Shown in pieces: positions 1 to 8,722 of a DNA stretch of 64,000 nt. The position numbers and the translations under genes are program-made. The notes beneath the pieces are model-generated. The model worked only from the letters and a program-made list of their open reading frames with translations. It ran no database searches and was not told where the DNA came from. The stretch is from Streptomyces virginiae (GTDB lineage: Bacteria > Actinomycetota > Actinomycetes > Streptomycetales > Streptomycetaceae). How positions within the stretch are numbered: the first letter of the stretch is position 1; every line of letters starts with the position of its first letter. The stretch lies in contig NZ_JOAK01000026.1 of assembly GCF_000720455.1 (NCBI RefSeq), positions 96,582 through 160,581 of the forward strand, read 5' to 3'.

Positions 1-1
1 G

Positions 2-217
2 TCCCTCCTGGTCAGCCGGCACTCCGTCACCGGGGTGGTGGAGACCCCGAACGGGGCGCACTTCACCTCCTGCGCCCCCGACTACGGCCGCGACGAGGCC
101 TTCCAGAAGCTCTACGCGAGCACCCCCTGGCCCGAGTTCTCGGCACGCTTCCTGTCCGGGGCGGGCGAGCACGACTACCAGTTGGCCGTCCGGACCTGGC
201 ACGAGGAGCAGCAGTGA
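2..217 (+). CDS. ipdA: IpdA-like CoA-transferase alpha subunit (C-terminal part only)
   Basis: The window opens inside this gene, so only the last 71 codons are visible. They end in a GTGA overlap with the next gene. The visible tail (HFTSC, then a YGRDEAF segment) fits the C-terminus of the alpha subunit of the class I CoA-transferase family. In steroid-degrading actinobacteria the IpdA-IpdB pair is not a true transferase but hydrolyses the last carbocyclic ring of the steroid nucleus (COCHEA-CoA). Assignment to IpdA rather than a generic CoA-transferase rests on the next two genes and on the HIP-catabolism genes at 23.9-28.8 kb. The N-terminus and active-site region lie outside the window. 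Confidence 0.75.
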   Translation, partial: SLLVSRHSVTGVVETPNGAHFTSCAPDYGRDEAFQKLYASTPWPEFSARFLSGAGEHDYQLAVRTWHEEQQ

Positions 218-966
218 CCACGACGACCGCCACCCCCGCCGCCTCCGCCACCCGTGCCGAGGTCTGCGTGATCGCGTGCGCCGAGGCCTGGCGCGGCGAC
301 GGCGAGGTGCTCGCCAGCCCGATGGGCCTGATCCCCTCCTTCGGGGCCCGGCTCGCGAAGCGGACCTTCTCCCCCGACCTGCTGCTGACGGACGGCGAGG
401 CCATGCTCGTCGGGCTCGACGGCACGCCCGAGGGCTGGCTCCCGTACCGGCGCCACCTGACCATGGTCACCGGCGGCCGGCGGCACGTGATGATGGGCGC
501 GAGCCAGATCGACCGGTTCGGCAACCAGAACATCTCCTGCATCGGCGACTGGGAGCGGCCGGCCCGCCAGCTGCTCGGCGTGCGCGGGGCGCCCGTCAAC
601 ACCCTCAACAATCCGGTGAGTTACTGGGTTCCCAAGCATTCGACGCGGGTCTTCGTCGAGCGGGTCGACATGGTGAGCGGCGTGGGCTACGACCGTGCCG
701 CCGAGGCGGGGGTGAGCCGTTTCCACCGGCTGCCCCGGGTGGTCAGCGACCTGGGCGTCTTCGACTTCGCCGGCCCCGGGAACGCGATGCGGCTGGCCTC
801 CCTGCACCCCGGCGTCACCGTCGAGCAGGTGCGGGCGGCGACCGGCTTCGAGCTGGCGCTGCCCGAGGAGGTCCCGTACACGCGGGAGCCGACCGAGGGG
901 GAACTGCGGCTGATCCGCGAGGTGATCGACCCGGAGGGGCTGCGCGACCGGGAAGTGCGGGGCTGA
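214..966 (+). CDS. ipdB: IpdB-like CoA-transferase beta subunit
   Basis: A 250-residue protein of the CoA-transferase beta family, about the usual size for IpdB. The GTG start overlaps the upstream stop (GTGA), which indicates translational coupling with ipdA. Residues 14-60 (ACAEAWRGDGEVLASPMGLI, then an ARLAKRTFSPDLLLTDGEA stretch) and the later GGRRHVMMGASQIDRFGNQN segment are characteristic of the beta subunit. From family knowledge, IpdAB opens the final ring of the steroid catabolite COCHEA-CoA in the HIP pathway. Generic 3-oxoacid CoA-transferase annotation is the alternative. The ipdA-ipdB-ipdC order matches the order I recall in Mycobacterium tuberculosis. Confidence 0.8.
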   Translation: MTTTTATPAASATRAEVCVIACAEAWRGDGEVLASPMGLIPSFGARLAKRTFSPDLLLTDGEAMLVGLDGTPEGWLPYRRHLTMVTGGRRHVMMGASQIDRFGNQNISCIGDWERPARQLLGVRGAPVNTLNNPVSYWVPKHSTRVFVERVDMVSGVGYDRAAEAGVSRFHRLPRVVSDLGVFDFAGPGNAMRLASLHPGVTVEQVRAATGFELALPEEVPYTREPTEGELRLIREVIDPEGLRDREVRG

Positions 967-970
967 TCCG

Positions 971-2062
971 GTGGAGACGGCGTTCACGAAACTGGTCGGG
1001 GTCGAGCACCCCATCGTGCAGACGGGCATGGGCTGGGTCGCCGGCCCCCGCCTGGTGGCGGCCGCGGCGAACGCCGGCGCCCTGGGCATCCTGGCGTCCG
1101 CGACGATGACCACGGACCAGCTGCGGGCGGCGGTCCACGAGGTGAGGTCCCGCGTCCCGGAGGGGACCCCCTTCGGTGTCAACCTGCGTGCGGACGCCGG
1201 GGACGCGCCCGAGCGGGTCCGGCTGATCATCGACGAGGGGGTCCGGGTCGCGTCCTTCGCGCTCGCGCCCTCCAGGGAGCTGATCGGCCGGCTGAAGGAC
1301 GCGGGCGTGGTCGTCGTCCCGTCGATCGGGGCGCGGCGGCACGCCGAGAAGGTGGCCGCCTGGGGCGCCGACGCGGTGATCGTGCAGGGCGGCGAGGGCG
1401 GCGGCCACACCGGGGACGTGGCCACGACGGTGCTGCTGCCGCAGGTCGTGGACGCGGTGGACATCCCGGTCGTCGCGGCGGGCGGCTTCAGCGACGGCCG
1501 CGGCCTGGTCGCGGCCCTGGCGTACGGGGCGGCGGGCATCGCCATGGGCACCCGGTTCCTGCTGACGTCGGACTCGACCGTCCCGGACGCGGTGAAGGCC
1601 GAATACCTGAAGGCGACGGTCCGGGACGTCACCGTCACCACGGCCGTCGACGGACTCCCGCACCGCATGCTCCGTACGGAGCTGGTCGATTCCCTGGAGC
1701 GGGCCGGCCGGGCCCGGGCGCTGGTCCGGGCGGTCCGGCACGCGGCGGGCCTGCGGAGGCTGTCCGGTCTGAGCTGGCCGCAGATGGTCCGCGACGGCCT
1801 GGCGATGAAACACGGCAAGGACCTGTCCTGGAGCCAGGTCCTGCTCGCCGCGAACACTCCGATGCTCCTCAAAGCGTCCATGGTCGAGGGCCGTACAGAC
1901 CTAGGCGTCATGGCATCGGGCCAGGTCGCGGGGGTGATCGACGACCTCCCGTCCTGCGCGGAGCTCGTCCGCCGCGTCATGGCCGAGGCCCACACCGTGC
2001 TGGACCGTCTGCACGGGCCCGACGGACCGCACTCGCTCGACGCCCTGCCACCACCAGGGTGA
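971..2062 (+). CDS. ipdC: IpdC-like FMN-dependent nitronate monooxygenase-family protein
   Basis: A 363-residue protein of the 2-nitropropane dioxygenase/nitronate monooxygenase family with a TIM-barrel flavin fold. It has the N-terminal IVQTGMGWVAGPRLVAAAANAG stretch, a GGEGGGHTGD flavin/phosphate loop near residues 139-148 and a VVAAGGFSDGRGL phosphate-binding segment. A GTG start lies 4 bases after ipdB. Within an ipdAB operon this family member corresponds to IpdC, an enoyl-CoA reductase acting on HIP-derived CoA thioesters. The family alone would only support a generic FMN oxidoreductase; the position supports the steroid role. Confidence 0.75.
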   Translation: METAFTKLVGVEHPIVQTGMGWVAGPRLVAAAANAGALGILASATMTTDQLRAAVHEVRSRVPEGTPFGVNLRADAGDAPERVRLIIDEGVRVASFALAPSRELIGRLKDAGVVVVPSIGARRHAEKVAAWGADAVIVQGGEGGGHTGDVATTVLLPQVVDAVDIPVVAAGGFSDGRGLVAALAYGAAGIAMGTRFLLTSDSTVPDAVKAEYLKATVRDVTVTTAVDGLPHRMLRTELVDSLERAGRARALVRAVRHAAGLRRLSGLSWPQMVRDGLAMKHGKDLSWSQVLLAANTPMLLKASMVEGRTDLGVMASGQVAGVIDDLPSCAELVRRVMAEAHTVLDRLHGPDGPHSLDALPPPG

Positions 2063-2092
2063 TCCCCCTTCTCCGTCACAGGAGTCGCCCCA

Positions 2093-3025
2093 ATGAGCCG
2101 TGTCAGAATCCGCAGAGCGGCCGCGGCGGCCGTCGCCGCCCTCGCCCTCGCCACCCTGCCGACCGCCGCGCACGCGGCGGCGGCACCCGGAGCCGGGGTC
2201 AGCGCCCGGCAGCCTCACCAGCAGCAGGCCGAAACGATTCGTCAGATCGTTCTCCAGGGCGCCGTCAACGTCCGCGACCTCGGCGGCCACCGCACCTGGA
2301 CCGGCGGCCAGGTCCGCCAGGGCCTCGTCTACCGCTCCGACGCACTGAGCAAGCTGACCGACGCGGACGTCACCACCGTCTCCGGTCTCGGCCTCACGAA
2401 GGTCGTCGACTTCCGCATCCCGATGGAGGTCCAGTACGACGGCGCCGACCGGCTGCCCGCCGGACTCTCCCCCACCGCCCGCCCGGTCAGCGACCTCGGC
2501 CTCTACGGGACCCTCGTCGCGGCGATCGGCAGCGGAGACCCCGTCACGCAGGAGCAGATGCTCGGCGGCGGGCGCGCCGAGGCCTACATGCGCGACATCT
2601 ACCGCACCTTCGTGACCGGCCCCGAGAACCGGGCGCAGTTCGCGGCGACCCTGCGGGAGATCGCGGACGGCCGGCAGGGCCCGGTCCTGTACCACTGCAC
2701 GTCGGGCAAGGACCGGACGGGCTGGATGAGTTACGTACTGCTGCGCGCGCTCGCCGTCCCCGAGGACACCGCCGAGCGCGACTACCTGGCGTCGAACACC
2801 TTCCGCGCCGCCTACGACGCCAAGGTGCGGGCGGGCCTGAAGCAGTCGGGCCGGATGCAGAACCCGGACCTGCTGATCCCGCTCCAGGAGGTCCGCCAGG
2901 ACTACCTGGACTCGGCGACGGCGCAGCTGGAGGCCGACTACGGCAGCTTCTACGGCTACCTGACCCAGGGACTCGGCCTGGACCTGCGCACGCTGGCGAA
3001 ACTCCAGACCAAGCTGGTCCGCTGA
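2093..3025 (+). CDS. Secreted tyrosine-protein phosphatase
   Basis: A 310-residue protein with a Tat/Sec-like N-terminus (SRVRIRR followed by an Ala/Leu-rich core ending near THAHA-like residues 24-27), so probably exported. The mature part has the NVRDLGG motif near residue 58 and the phosphatase P-loop HCTSGKDRTGW near residues 201-211. That loop is the Cys-x5-Arg signature of the tyrosine phosphatase/SIW14-like family common in Streptomyces. The nucleophile would be the Cys and the phosphate-binding residue the Arg. It starts 31 bases after the ipdC-like gene but looks functionally unrelated. A strong hairpin follows it. Confidence 0.85.
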   Translation: MSRVRIRRAAAAAVAALALATLPTAAHAAAAPGAGVSARQPHQQQAETIRQIVLQGAVNVRDLGGHRTWTGGQVRQGLVYRSDALSKLTDADVTTVSGLGLTKVVDFRIPMEVQYDGADRLPAGLSPTARPVSDLGLYGTLVAAIGSGDPVTQEQMLGGGRAEAYMRDIYRTFVTGPENRAQFAATLREIADGRQGPVLYHCTSGKDRTGWMSYVLLRALAVPEDTAERDYLASNTFRAAYDAKVRAGLKQSGRMQNPDLLIPLQEVRQDYLDSATAQLEADYGSFYGYLTQGLGLDLRTLAKLQTKLVR

Positions 3026-3043
3026 CCGGCCCCGCCCCTCGCG

Positions 3044-3080
3044 CGCCCGCGGCGCCGGCTTCCTGCCGGCACCGCGGGCG
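3044..3080. terminator. Bidirectional hairpin terminator
   Basis: The arms CGCCCGCGG and CCGCGGGCG, extended by GCCGGC/GCCGGC across one C-A mismatch, form a 15-pair stem with a 5-base loop. It sits between the convergent phosphatase and small secreted protein genes and would serve both strands. Confidence 0.7.
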
Positions 3081-3124
3081 TCCGGCCGGGGGCGATCCGC
3101 CCGGCAAGCTCCGAAAGACGCGCC

Positions 3125-3547
3125 CTAGCCCAGGCGGGCGGGGAACTCCCGTGCCGAGAAATGCGGCCCGCAGTCGTCGGTGCCCTCGCCCCGGCATATG
3201 AACAGCGTCGCGCCGGGGTTCAGACCCGGTGCCGACCGCAGCGTGAACGGCGCGGCGCCCGGTCCGCACTGGGTGGCGTACTTCGCGGCGGACGCACCGC
3301 TGCCGTCGAACCTGGCCCACAGGGAGTGGCATTCGGCGCCGGTGTTCCTCAGCTCGCCCTTGACCACCAGTGTCGTCAGGACGGAGAAGGGCAGTTCGCG
3401 CTCCGTCCAGCGCGTTGCGGTGACCGTGGCGGTTCCGTGCGCCTGGGACCGGGCGGTGTCAGCGGCCGTGGCGGGGCCGGCGCCGAGCAGGCAGGCGACG
3501 GCCGGGGCCATGACCACGGCAGCCGTCTTGGGGAGGGACAGGCGCAT
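3125..3547 (-). CDS. Small secreted protein of unknown function
   Basis: A 140-residue protein with a signal peptide (RLSLPK basic start, hydrophobic core, ATAAD cleavage region near residue 28). The mature domain of about 110 residues contains four Cys (ECHSL, TQCGPG, ICRGEG, DDCGPH), which could form two disulfides outside the cell. No family recognised. It lies at the outer edge of the lanthipeptide cluster, 85 bases downstream of the GT4 gene on the same strand. Similar small exported proteins are widespread in Streptomyces, and nothing in the sequence ties it to the cluster. Confidence 0.7.
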   Translation of the reverse strand: MRLSLPKTAAVVMAPAVACLLGAGPATAADTARSQAHGTATVTATRWTERELPFSVLTTLVVKGELRNTGAECHSLWARFDGSGASAAKYATQCGPGAAPFTLRSAPGLNPGATLFICRGEGTDDCGPHFSAREFPARLG

Positions 3548-3631
3548 GCTGGTTCCTTACGTCGGTTGTTCTCGGACAGTGCGGATCGGCCGGCCCGTCG
3601 GCGGGCCGGGATGGGGGTCCTGCGGTGTTCC

Positions 3632-4786
3632 TCAGCCCGCGGCCGGTCCCGCCGACAGGAGCGCGTGCAGCGTGTTGCGGGCCGCCGCGGGGCTGAAGCG
3701 GGCCTCCAGCCGGCGGCCCGCCGCGCGGACCAGGCGGCCGTGCAGGGAGTCGTCGCGGACGAGGCGCACGATCTGCGCGGCGATGCCGGCCGGGTCTTCG
3801 CCGACGAGGACGTGACGGTCGTGTTCCAGGCCCATGCCTTCGAAGGCGAGCGCCGTGCCGACGACCGGCACCCCGCGCTCCAGGGCCTCGCCGACCTTGC
3901 CCTTGACCCCGGCCCCGTACCGCAGGGGGGCCACGGCCAGCCGGGTGCGCGCGTACATCGCGGCGAGGTCCTCGACCCAGCCGTGCACGGTCACCCCCTC
4001 GCCGGCGAGGGAGGTCACCGGCTCCGGGGCGGAGCTGCCCACCAGGTCCAGGGCCGCTTCGGGTATCTCTCGCCGGACCAGCGGCATGATCTCGTGTGCC
4101 AGCCAGCGGGCCGCGTCGACGTTCGGGGCGTGCTGGTAGTGGCCGACGAAGAGGACCCGTGCGCCGGCGGGGGCGGTGGCCTCCCGGGGGGCGTCGGCCG
4201 GGACGTGGATGTTGGAGAGCACCCGGACGTCGGCGTCCGGCACCAGGGGTGCGAGGACCTCCTGCTCGTCCGGGGAGACCACCAGTGTCACGTCGCTCTC
4301 CGCGACCAGGAACAGTTCGAGGGCGCGCATGGTCTCGGCCTGGGCCCGCAGCTTGAAGCGGTCCGCGTCGCCCTGCTCCCGGGCCAGTCGCGCCTGTCGT
4401 CCGAGCCGCCTGTAGTGCAGGTCCACCGTGTCGTACACGACCGTGCAGCCAGGGGCGAAGTCCCGTATCTCGCCGAGGAGTTCCAGGGCCGGCTGCGGTC
4501 GGCACAGCAGGGCGAGGGCGATCCTTCGGCCGTGCTCGCGCAGGAACCCCAGCTGCGCCCGCCGGTCGGCGAGGACGGCGACCCCGAGCTGCGCCAGCGC
4601 GGCGGCGTACCGCTGCTCGGCGCGTCCGTCCAGGGGGAAGAAGAGGACCTGCCGGCCCAGCCCGCGGATTTCCGCGATCATGCGGGTCAGGCGCAGGGAG
4701 CCCGAGTCGCGGTCGGGGGTGGGCAGTTGGTGATCGACGATCAGGACGGTGTCTGCCGCAGGTGTGCCCGGTTCCGTGGTGCGCAC
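3632..4786 (-). CDS. GT4-type glycosyltransferase
   Basis: A 384-residue glycosyltransferase with GT-B architecture. The N-terminal acceptor domain starts VLIVDHQLPTPDRDSGSLR, as in GT4 proteins. The C-terminal donor domain carries ARVLFVGHYQHAPNVDAARW, VHGWVEDLAAMYARTRLAVA, and the conserved GAGVKGKVGEALERGVPVV segment where the EX7E-like region binds nucleotide sugar. It should transfer a sugar to a small molecule, peptide or cell-surface acceptor; the donor cannot be read from sequence. It starts with GTG 7 bases after the GPP34 gene. It is the last gene of the second cluster operon, so it may glycosylate the lanthipeptide or an envelope component. Confidence 0.8.
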   Translation of the reverse strand: MRTTEPGTPAADTVLIVDHQLPTPDRDSGSLRLTRMIAEIRGLGRQVLFFPLDGRAEQRYAAALAQLGVAVLADRRAQLGFLREHGRRIALALLCRPQPALELLGEIRDFAPGCTVVYDTVDLHYRRLGRQARLAREQGDADRFKLRAQAETMRALELFLVAESDVTLVVSPDEQEVLAPLVPDADVRVLSNIHVPADAPREATAPAGARVLFVGHYQHAPNVDAARWLAHEIMPLVRREIPEAALDLVGSSAPEPVTSLAGEGVTVHGWVEDLAAMYARTRLAVAPLRYGAGVKGKVGEALERGVPVVGTALAFEGMGLEHDRHVLVGEDPAGIAAQIVRLVRDDSLHGRLVRAAGRRLEARFSPAAARNTLHALLSAGPAAG

Positions 4787-4793
4787 GTGGGTG

Positions 4794-5441
4794 TCAGCTC
4801 GCCAGGAGCACGGCGAGCAGGGCGGAGTTGAAGCCCTGGAGCGCCTCGCGCCAGGGGCCGCTCTGCTCGGTCTCGCGGATGATCCGCTCGGCCCGTTCGC
4901 CGACGGTCTTCTTGTCCTCGCCGGGCAGGAGCGCGGCGAGGGCGCCGATCGCGTGCAGGATCGTGATCAGGAGCGCGGTGGGCTCGTCCGGCTGCTGCCC
5001 GTCCGCCAGCGCGCCGCGGATGCGGGCGAGGACCTGGTCCTCGTGGGCCGGGTCGGCGGACGGCCAGGAGTTGGTACGGATCACGCCGAGGAACCGGCCC
5101 TGCTCGTGCCGCAGGTGGCCCTGCTCGACGAGGCCTTCCAGCAGGGGCCGCCACGAGCGGTGGCCGATGGTCTCCGCCGCCCAGCTCAGGCTCTTCTCCT
5201 TGGCGGACAGGGCGGTGAGGGCCTCGTCGAGGACCGGGTCGCCGGTGGGGGCGGTGTCGGTCACGACGGCACGGCTGCCCGCGGGCCGGTCCTGCGGGGT
5301 CTCGATGGTGATGCGGCCGGCCCGTACCAGGTCGAGCAGGACGGCGGTGCCCACGGCGCGGTGCCGGCGGCCCACCTCGATGGTGGTGCGGCCCGATTCG
5401 TCGTCGAGCAGGAGGAGGGCGAGATCCTGTGCGAGGGACAT
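4794..5441 (-). CDS. GPP34 (GOLPH3-like) phosphoprotein family
   Basis: A 215-residue protein matching the GPP34/GOLPH3 family. It has an N-terminal LAQDLALLLLDDESGR segment, a mid segment KSLSWAAETIGHRSWRPLLEGLVEQG and a helical C-terminus (LGVIRTNSWP, then LLPGEDKKTVGERAERI). In eukaryotes GOLPH3 binds PI4P and holds glycosyltransferases in the Golgi. Streptomycetes carry many GPP34 genes of unknown role. Here it sits directly upstream of a glycosyltransferase gene with a 7-base gap. A link between GPP34 and glycosyltransferase function is suggestive only. Confidence 0.85.
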   Translation of the reverse strand: MSLAQDLALLLLDDESGRTTIEVGRRHRAVGTAVLLDLVRAGRITIETPQDRPAGSRAVVTDTAPTGDPVLDEALTALSAKEKSLSWAAETIGHRSWRPLLEGLVEQGHLRHEQGRFLGVIRTNSWPSADPAHEDQVLARIRGALADGQQPDEPTALLITILHAIGALAALLPGEDKKTVGERAERIIRETEQSGPWREALQGFNSALLAVLLAS

Positions 5442-5532
5442 GTCGTCTTCTCTTTCTGTCGGTGTGATGGATGAGGGGGAAGCGGTGGTGGCGCGCAGCC
5501 GCGGGTGGGCGCGCGGCCGCGGGGCGGCTCGC

Positions 5533-6408
5533 TCAGACGGGGCGCTGCATGGCGCGTTCGCGGCGCGTCGCCATGACGGAGCCCGACTCGCGGCGTGCCG
5601 TGCGGCGCAGGACCGCGGGTGCGACGAGCAGGCCGAGCCCCGCCCAGAGGCCGAGTACTCCCACCGTCTCCCAGTGCCGCCAGCTCTCCCCGATCTCGGC
5701 GGCCACGGCGCCGGCGGGCAGCAGCGCGGCCCGGGCGGCCAGGCCGATCCAGTAGAGCGGGAAGGCCTCCGCCACGTGCTGGACCCAGGCGGGCAGCTGG
5801 GAGGCGGGGTAGAAGATCCCCGAGACCGAGGCGAGTCCGAAGAGGGGGATCATGACGAGGCCGATGTTGCGCGGGCTCTCGATGAGCGAGCCGAGGATCG
5901 CCCCGAGGGGCAGCATCGACAGCAGGCCGAGCGGCAGTACCCAGGCCAGTGCGAGCCAGAGTCCGGGGTTGCCGGGCGAGACGTCCGGCAGCATGAGGAT
6001 GCCGGTGAGGACCACGACCGCGCAGGCGGCCAGCACGGTGCCGGCCACGTTTATGATCTTGCCGACGAGGTAGCCGGGCATGCCGTGGGGCATCGCCTTG
6101 AGCCGGAGCAGCGTGCCGTCCTGGCGGTCCACGATCAGCTGCTGGGTGAGGCTCAGCATGCCGTTGAAGGCCACGCACATGCTGATCAGACTGGGCAGCA
6201 GGAAGCCGGCGACGGACATCCCGGTGTCCCCCAGCTCGTTGTCGCGCAGCATGTGGAGCGGGGCCAGCAGGCCGACCAGCCAGACGAGGTTGCTGGCGAG
6301 GTCCTGGCCGTTGGTCACCATCTGGTGCAGTTCCCTGCCACCGCGGTGCAGCCCTTGCCGGAGCGTGATCCGCAGGGGATGCACGGCCGCGCGGGTGGTC
6401 GTACTCAT
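5533..6408 (-). CDS. ABC-2 type exporter permease (DrrB-like)
   Basis: A 291-residue integral membrane protein with about six hydrophobic segments and the ABC-2 permease pattern. After the conserved LTQQLIVDRQDGTLLRLKAMPHG loop come alternating membrane spans and a SGIFYPASQLPAWVQHVAEAFP segment. That segment is typical of DrrB/NodJ-like permeases. The ATPase gene lies 37 bases upstream and is very probably its partner. The pair would export a drug-like substrate, either the cluster product or a glycosylated form. This is the second exporter in the cluster besides the fused ABC protein at 14994. Confidence 0.88.
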   Translation of the reverse strand: MSTTTRAAVHPLRITLRQGLHRGGRELHQMVTNGQDLASNLVWLVGLLAPLHMLRDNELGDTGMSVAGFLLPSLISMCVAFNGMLSLTQQLIVDRQDGTLLRLKAMPHGMPGYLVGKIINVAGTVLAACAVVVLTGILMLPDVSPGNPGLWLALAWVLPLGLLSMLPLGAILGSLIESPRNIGLVMIPLFGLASVSGIFYPASQLPAWVQHVAEAFPLYWIGLAARAALLPAGAVAAEIGESWRHWETVGVLGLWAGLGLLVAPAVLRRTARRESGSVMATRRERAMQRPV

Positions 6409-6445
6409 GGACGTGCCGCCTTCCCGGTCGTCGTACCGGCCGCGT

Positions 6446-7432
6446 TCACAGGGCCGCTCCCGCGAGCCGTCGTGCCGCCTCGTCGGTGCGTCCCACTTCG
6501 GCGTCCCGGACGACGGCGAGGTAGACGTCCTCGAGGTTGACCTGCCGTACCCGGAGGTCGGCGACGTCGTCGCCGTGCTCCTCGAAGAGCCGGCGCAGGA
6601 AGCCGGTGACGTCCGGGGTCCGGTGCCGGTGGCCGATGCACCCCGTCGTCCAGGTCACTTCCACGTCCGCGCCGATCCGGCGGGCGAGTTCGTCGACCGT
6701 GCCGTGGGCGATGATCCGGCCGCCGACCAGGATGAGGACGCGGTCGGCGAGCTTCTGGGCCTCTTCCAGGTCGTGGGTCGTCAGGAGGATGGTGTTCCCC
6801 TGGTCCGCCAGGACCTTGACCAGGGTGTGGAACTCCTGGCGGGCCTCCGGGTCGAATCCGACGGTCGGCTCGTCGAGGAACAGCACCTCGGGGCGGCCCA
6901 CCACTGCGATGGCCAGGTCGAGGCGGCGGCGCTGGCCGCCGGAGAGGCTGCCGACCCGTTGCTCCGCCTGGCCGGTCAGCCCGACGAGTGCGAGCAGTTG
7001 CGCGGTGTCCCAGGGGCGCGGGTGGTGCGGGGTCGAGTACGGGGCGTAGAACGCGGCGAAGTGCTCCAGCAGTTCCCGGACCCGCCACTTGCCGTGGTCG
7101 CGCCAGGACTGCAGGACCACGCCGAGGCGCGACCGCCAGCGCTCGTCGCCCTCCGCGGGATCGGTGCCCAGTACCCGGACGGCTCCGGCGGACCGCTCGC
7201 GGAACCCTTCCAGGATCTCGATCGTGGTGCTCTTTCCCGCGCCGTTGGGCCCCAGCAGCGCGACGACCTCGCCCCGGCGCACCGAGAAGTCCACCCCGTG
7301 CAGCACTTGGTGGCCGCCGTAGCGCATGTGCAGTCCGCGCACGTCGATCACGGGCCCGTCGGGCCCCTCGGGCCGGGCCGCGGCCCCGTGGTGAGGGGTG
7401 CGCGGGGCCGCGGCCCCGTCGTCGTCCTTCAT
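6446..7432 (-). CDS. ABC exporter ATP-binding protein (DrrA-like)
   Basis: A 328-residue ATPase. It has Walker A GPNGAGKST (near residue 60), the signature VGSLSGGQRRRLDLA, Walker B VLFLDEPTVGFDP and the switch TTHDLEEAQKLADR. The roughly 100-residue C-terminal extension after the NBD (GTVDELARRIGADVEV and following) is the DrrA daunorubicin-resistance type. It powers the permease at 5533. It may provide self-immunity or export for the lanthipeptide, and operon position suggests co-regulation with the MGT glycosyltransferase. Confidence 0.9.
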   Translation of the reverse strand: MKDDDGAAAPRTPHHGAAARPEGPDGPVIDVRGLHMRYGGHQVLHGVDFSVRRGEVVALLGPNGAGKSTTIEILEGFRERSAGAVRVLGTDPAEGDERWRSRLGVVLQSWRDHGKWRVRELLEHFAAFYAPYSTPHHPRPWDTAQLLALVGLTGQAEQRVGSLSGGQRRRLDLAIAVVGRPEVLFLDEPTVGFDPEARQEFHTLVKVLADQGNTILLTTHDLEEAQKLADRVLILVGGRIIAHGTVDELARRIGADVEVTWTTGCIGHRHRTPDVTGFLRRLFEEHGDDVADLRVRQVNLEDVYLAVVRDAEVGRTDEAARRLAGAAL

Positions 7433-7526
7433 CTGTTCCGTCCCCGCCTTCTCGTTCTCGTTCGTTGCCCGTGGTGGTCTGGGTGCCGTGTCTGCCTCGT
7501 GTGCCCCGCCGGTGGCCGGGAGGGCG

Positions 7527-8681
7527 TCAGCGGCCGGCGGGGGTGAGACCCGCCAGGGACGCCTCGACGACGTCCGCCGCGGCGCGGGCGCCGCCGGCTT
7601 CGGCCATCTCCGCGCGCACGGCGCTGAGCCGCCCGCCGATCGCCGGGTCGGTGACCGTCTCCCGCACGGCCGTGCGCAGCGTCTGCGGCGTGATCCGGCC
7701 CGGCGGGACGACCCGGCCGAGACCGAGGGCCTCGATCCGCTGCGCCGTGACGAACTGTTCGACGGCTTGCGGCAGCACGACCAGGGGAACGCCGTGGGCC
7801 AGGCCCTCCAGGACGCTTCCGGTGCCTCCTGCGGTCAGGAAGACGTCGGCGTGGGCCAGCACGCTCATCTGCGGCACCCACTCGTGGACCTCGACCCACG
7901 GGGGCAGCTCGCCGAGCCGGGCGGGACCGTCGTGACCGCTGCCGTGGCCGGTCGCGAGTACGACGTGCCAGCCGGAGCCGTCGAGTTCCTCGAAGGCCTG
8001 CACGCAGCGGCGGAAGACGTCGGTGCGCTGGTTGTAGGTCGTCCCGAGCGAGACGAGCGCGATACGCCGGTCCCCTTCGGGTGGCGCCCACCGGCCGTGG
8101 CCCTCGCGCTGCCAGGGGACGGGGCCGACGAAGGTGTGCTGGGCGCCCACCTTGTCCGCCTCGAACTGCAGGGACCGGGGCATCGCCACGATGCAGGGGG
8201 CTTTCTCGGACAGCGCCCCGGTCCCTTCGCCGACCGACGGGCCGGTGGCACCGCCGGCAAGGGCGTGTGTGGGTGAGAACTGCACTTCGGGCACGTTCCA
8301 CCTGCGGGCGAGGAGCGGGGCGTGGCCGGTGACGGTGTCGTACACCACCAGGTCGGGCAGGTCGTCGGCGTAGGCGGCGGCGACCTGGGGCAGTGCGATG
8401 CTGCACTCGCGCCGGAAGGCGTCCACGGCGAGGCTGCCGTCGTCGTCGGCGGGCAGCCAGGTACGGCCGGGGGCGGTGCGGGAGGGGAAGGCGGAGGTGT
8501 AGCCGATCGCCGTGGCGCCGGTCCGCTCGACCAGCGGGGCGAAGTCGGCGCCGGTGGCGAAGGTGACCCGGTGCCCGCGCGCCACCAGTTCGGCCGCGAG
8601 GCCGAGCATGGGGTTCACATGTCCGTGCAGCGGAACGGACATGAGGGCGATGTGCGCGCCCGGGCCGCGGTACGTGGGCAT
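7527..8681 (-). CDS. MGT/UGT-family glycosyltransferase
   Basis: A 384-residue GT1 enzyme of the macrolide glycosyltransferase type. The N-terminal acceptor domain begins IALMSVPLHGHVNPMLGLA, with the catalytic His region typical of UGTs. The C-terminal donor domain has VSLGTTYNQRTDVFRR and the sugar-nucleotide motif VFLTAGGTGSVLEGLAHGVPLVVLPQ, where the usual HxGxxS is replaced by TAGGTGS. From family knowledge these enzymes glycosylate aglycones or antibiotics, often as self-protection. Here it is upstream of a DrrAB-like exporter. It is one of two candidate glycosyltransferases for the cluster product. Confidence 0.88.
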   Translation of the reverse strand: MPTYRGPGAHIALMSVPLHGHVNPMLGLAAELVARGHRVTFATGADFAPLVERTGATAIGYTSAFPSRTAPGRTWLPADDDGSLAVDAFRRECSIALPQVAAAYADDLPDLVVYDTVTGHAPLLARRWNVPEVQFSPTHALAGGATGPSVGEGTGALSEKAPCIVAMPRSLQFEADKVGAQHTFVGPVPWQREGHGRWAPPEGDRRIALVSLGTTYNQRTDVFRRCVQAFEELDGSGWHVVLATGHGSGHDGPARLGELPPWVEVHEWVPQMSVLAHADVFLTAGGTGSVLEGLAHGVPLVVLPQAVEQFVTAQRIEALGLGRVVPPGRITPQTLRTAVRETVTDPAIGGRLSAVRAEMAEAGGARAAADVVEASLAGLTPAGR

Positions 8682-8722
8682 GACCTTGCCTTCTCCTTGC
8701 TTGGACGTGTGGGGCCGACGGC

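Noticed and set aside
175..2154. Long minus-strand frame opposite the ipdB and ipdC-like genes
   Set aside because: Low-complexity Arg/Ser/Thr sequence without motifs; the plus-strand genes have clear families.
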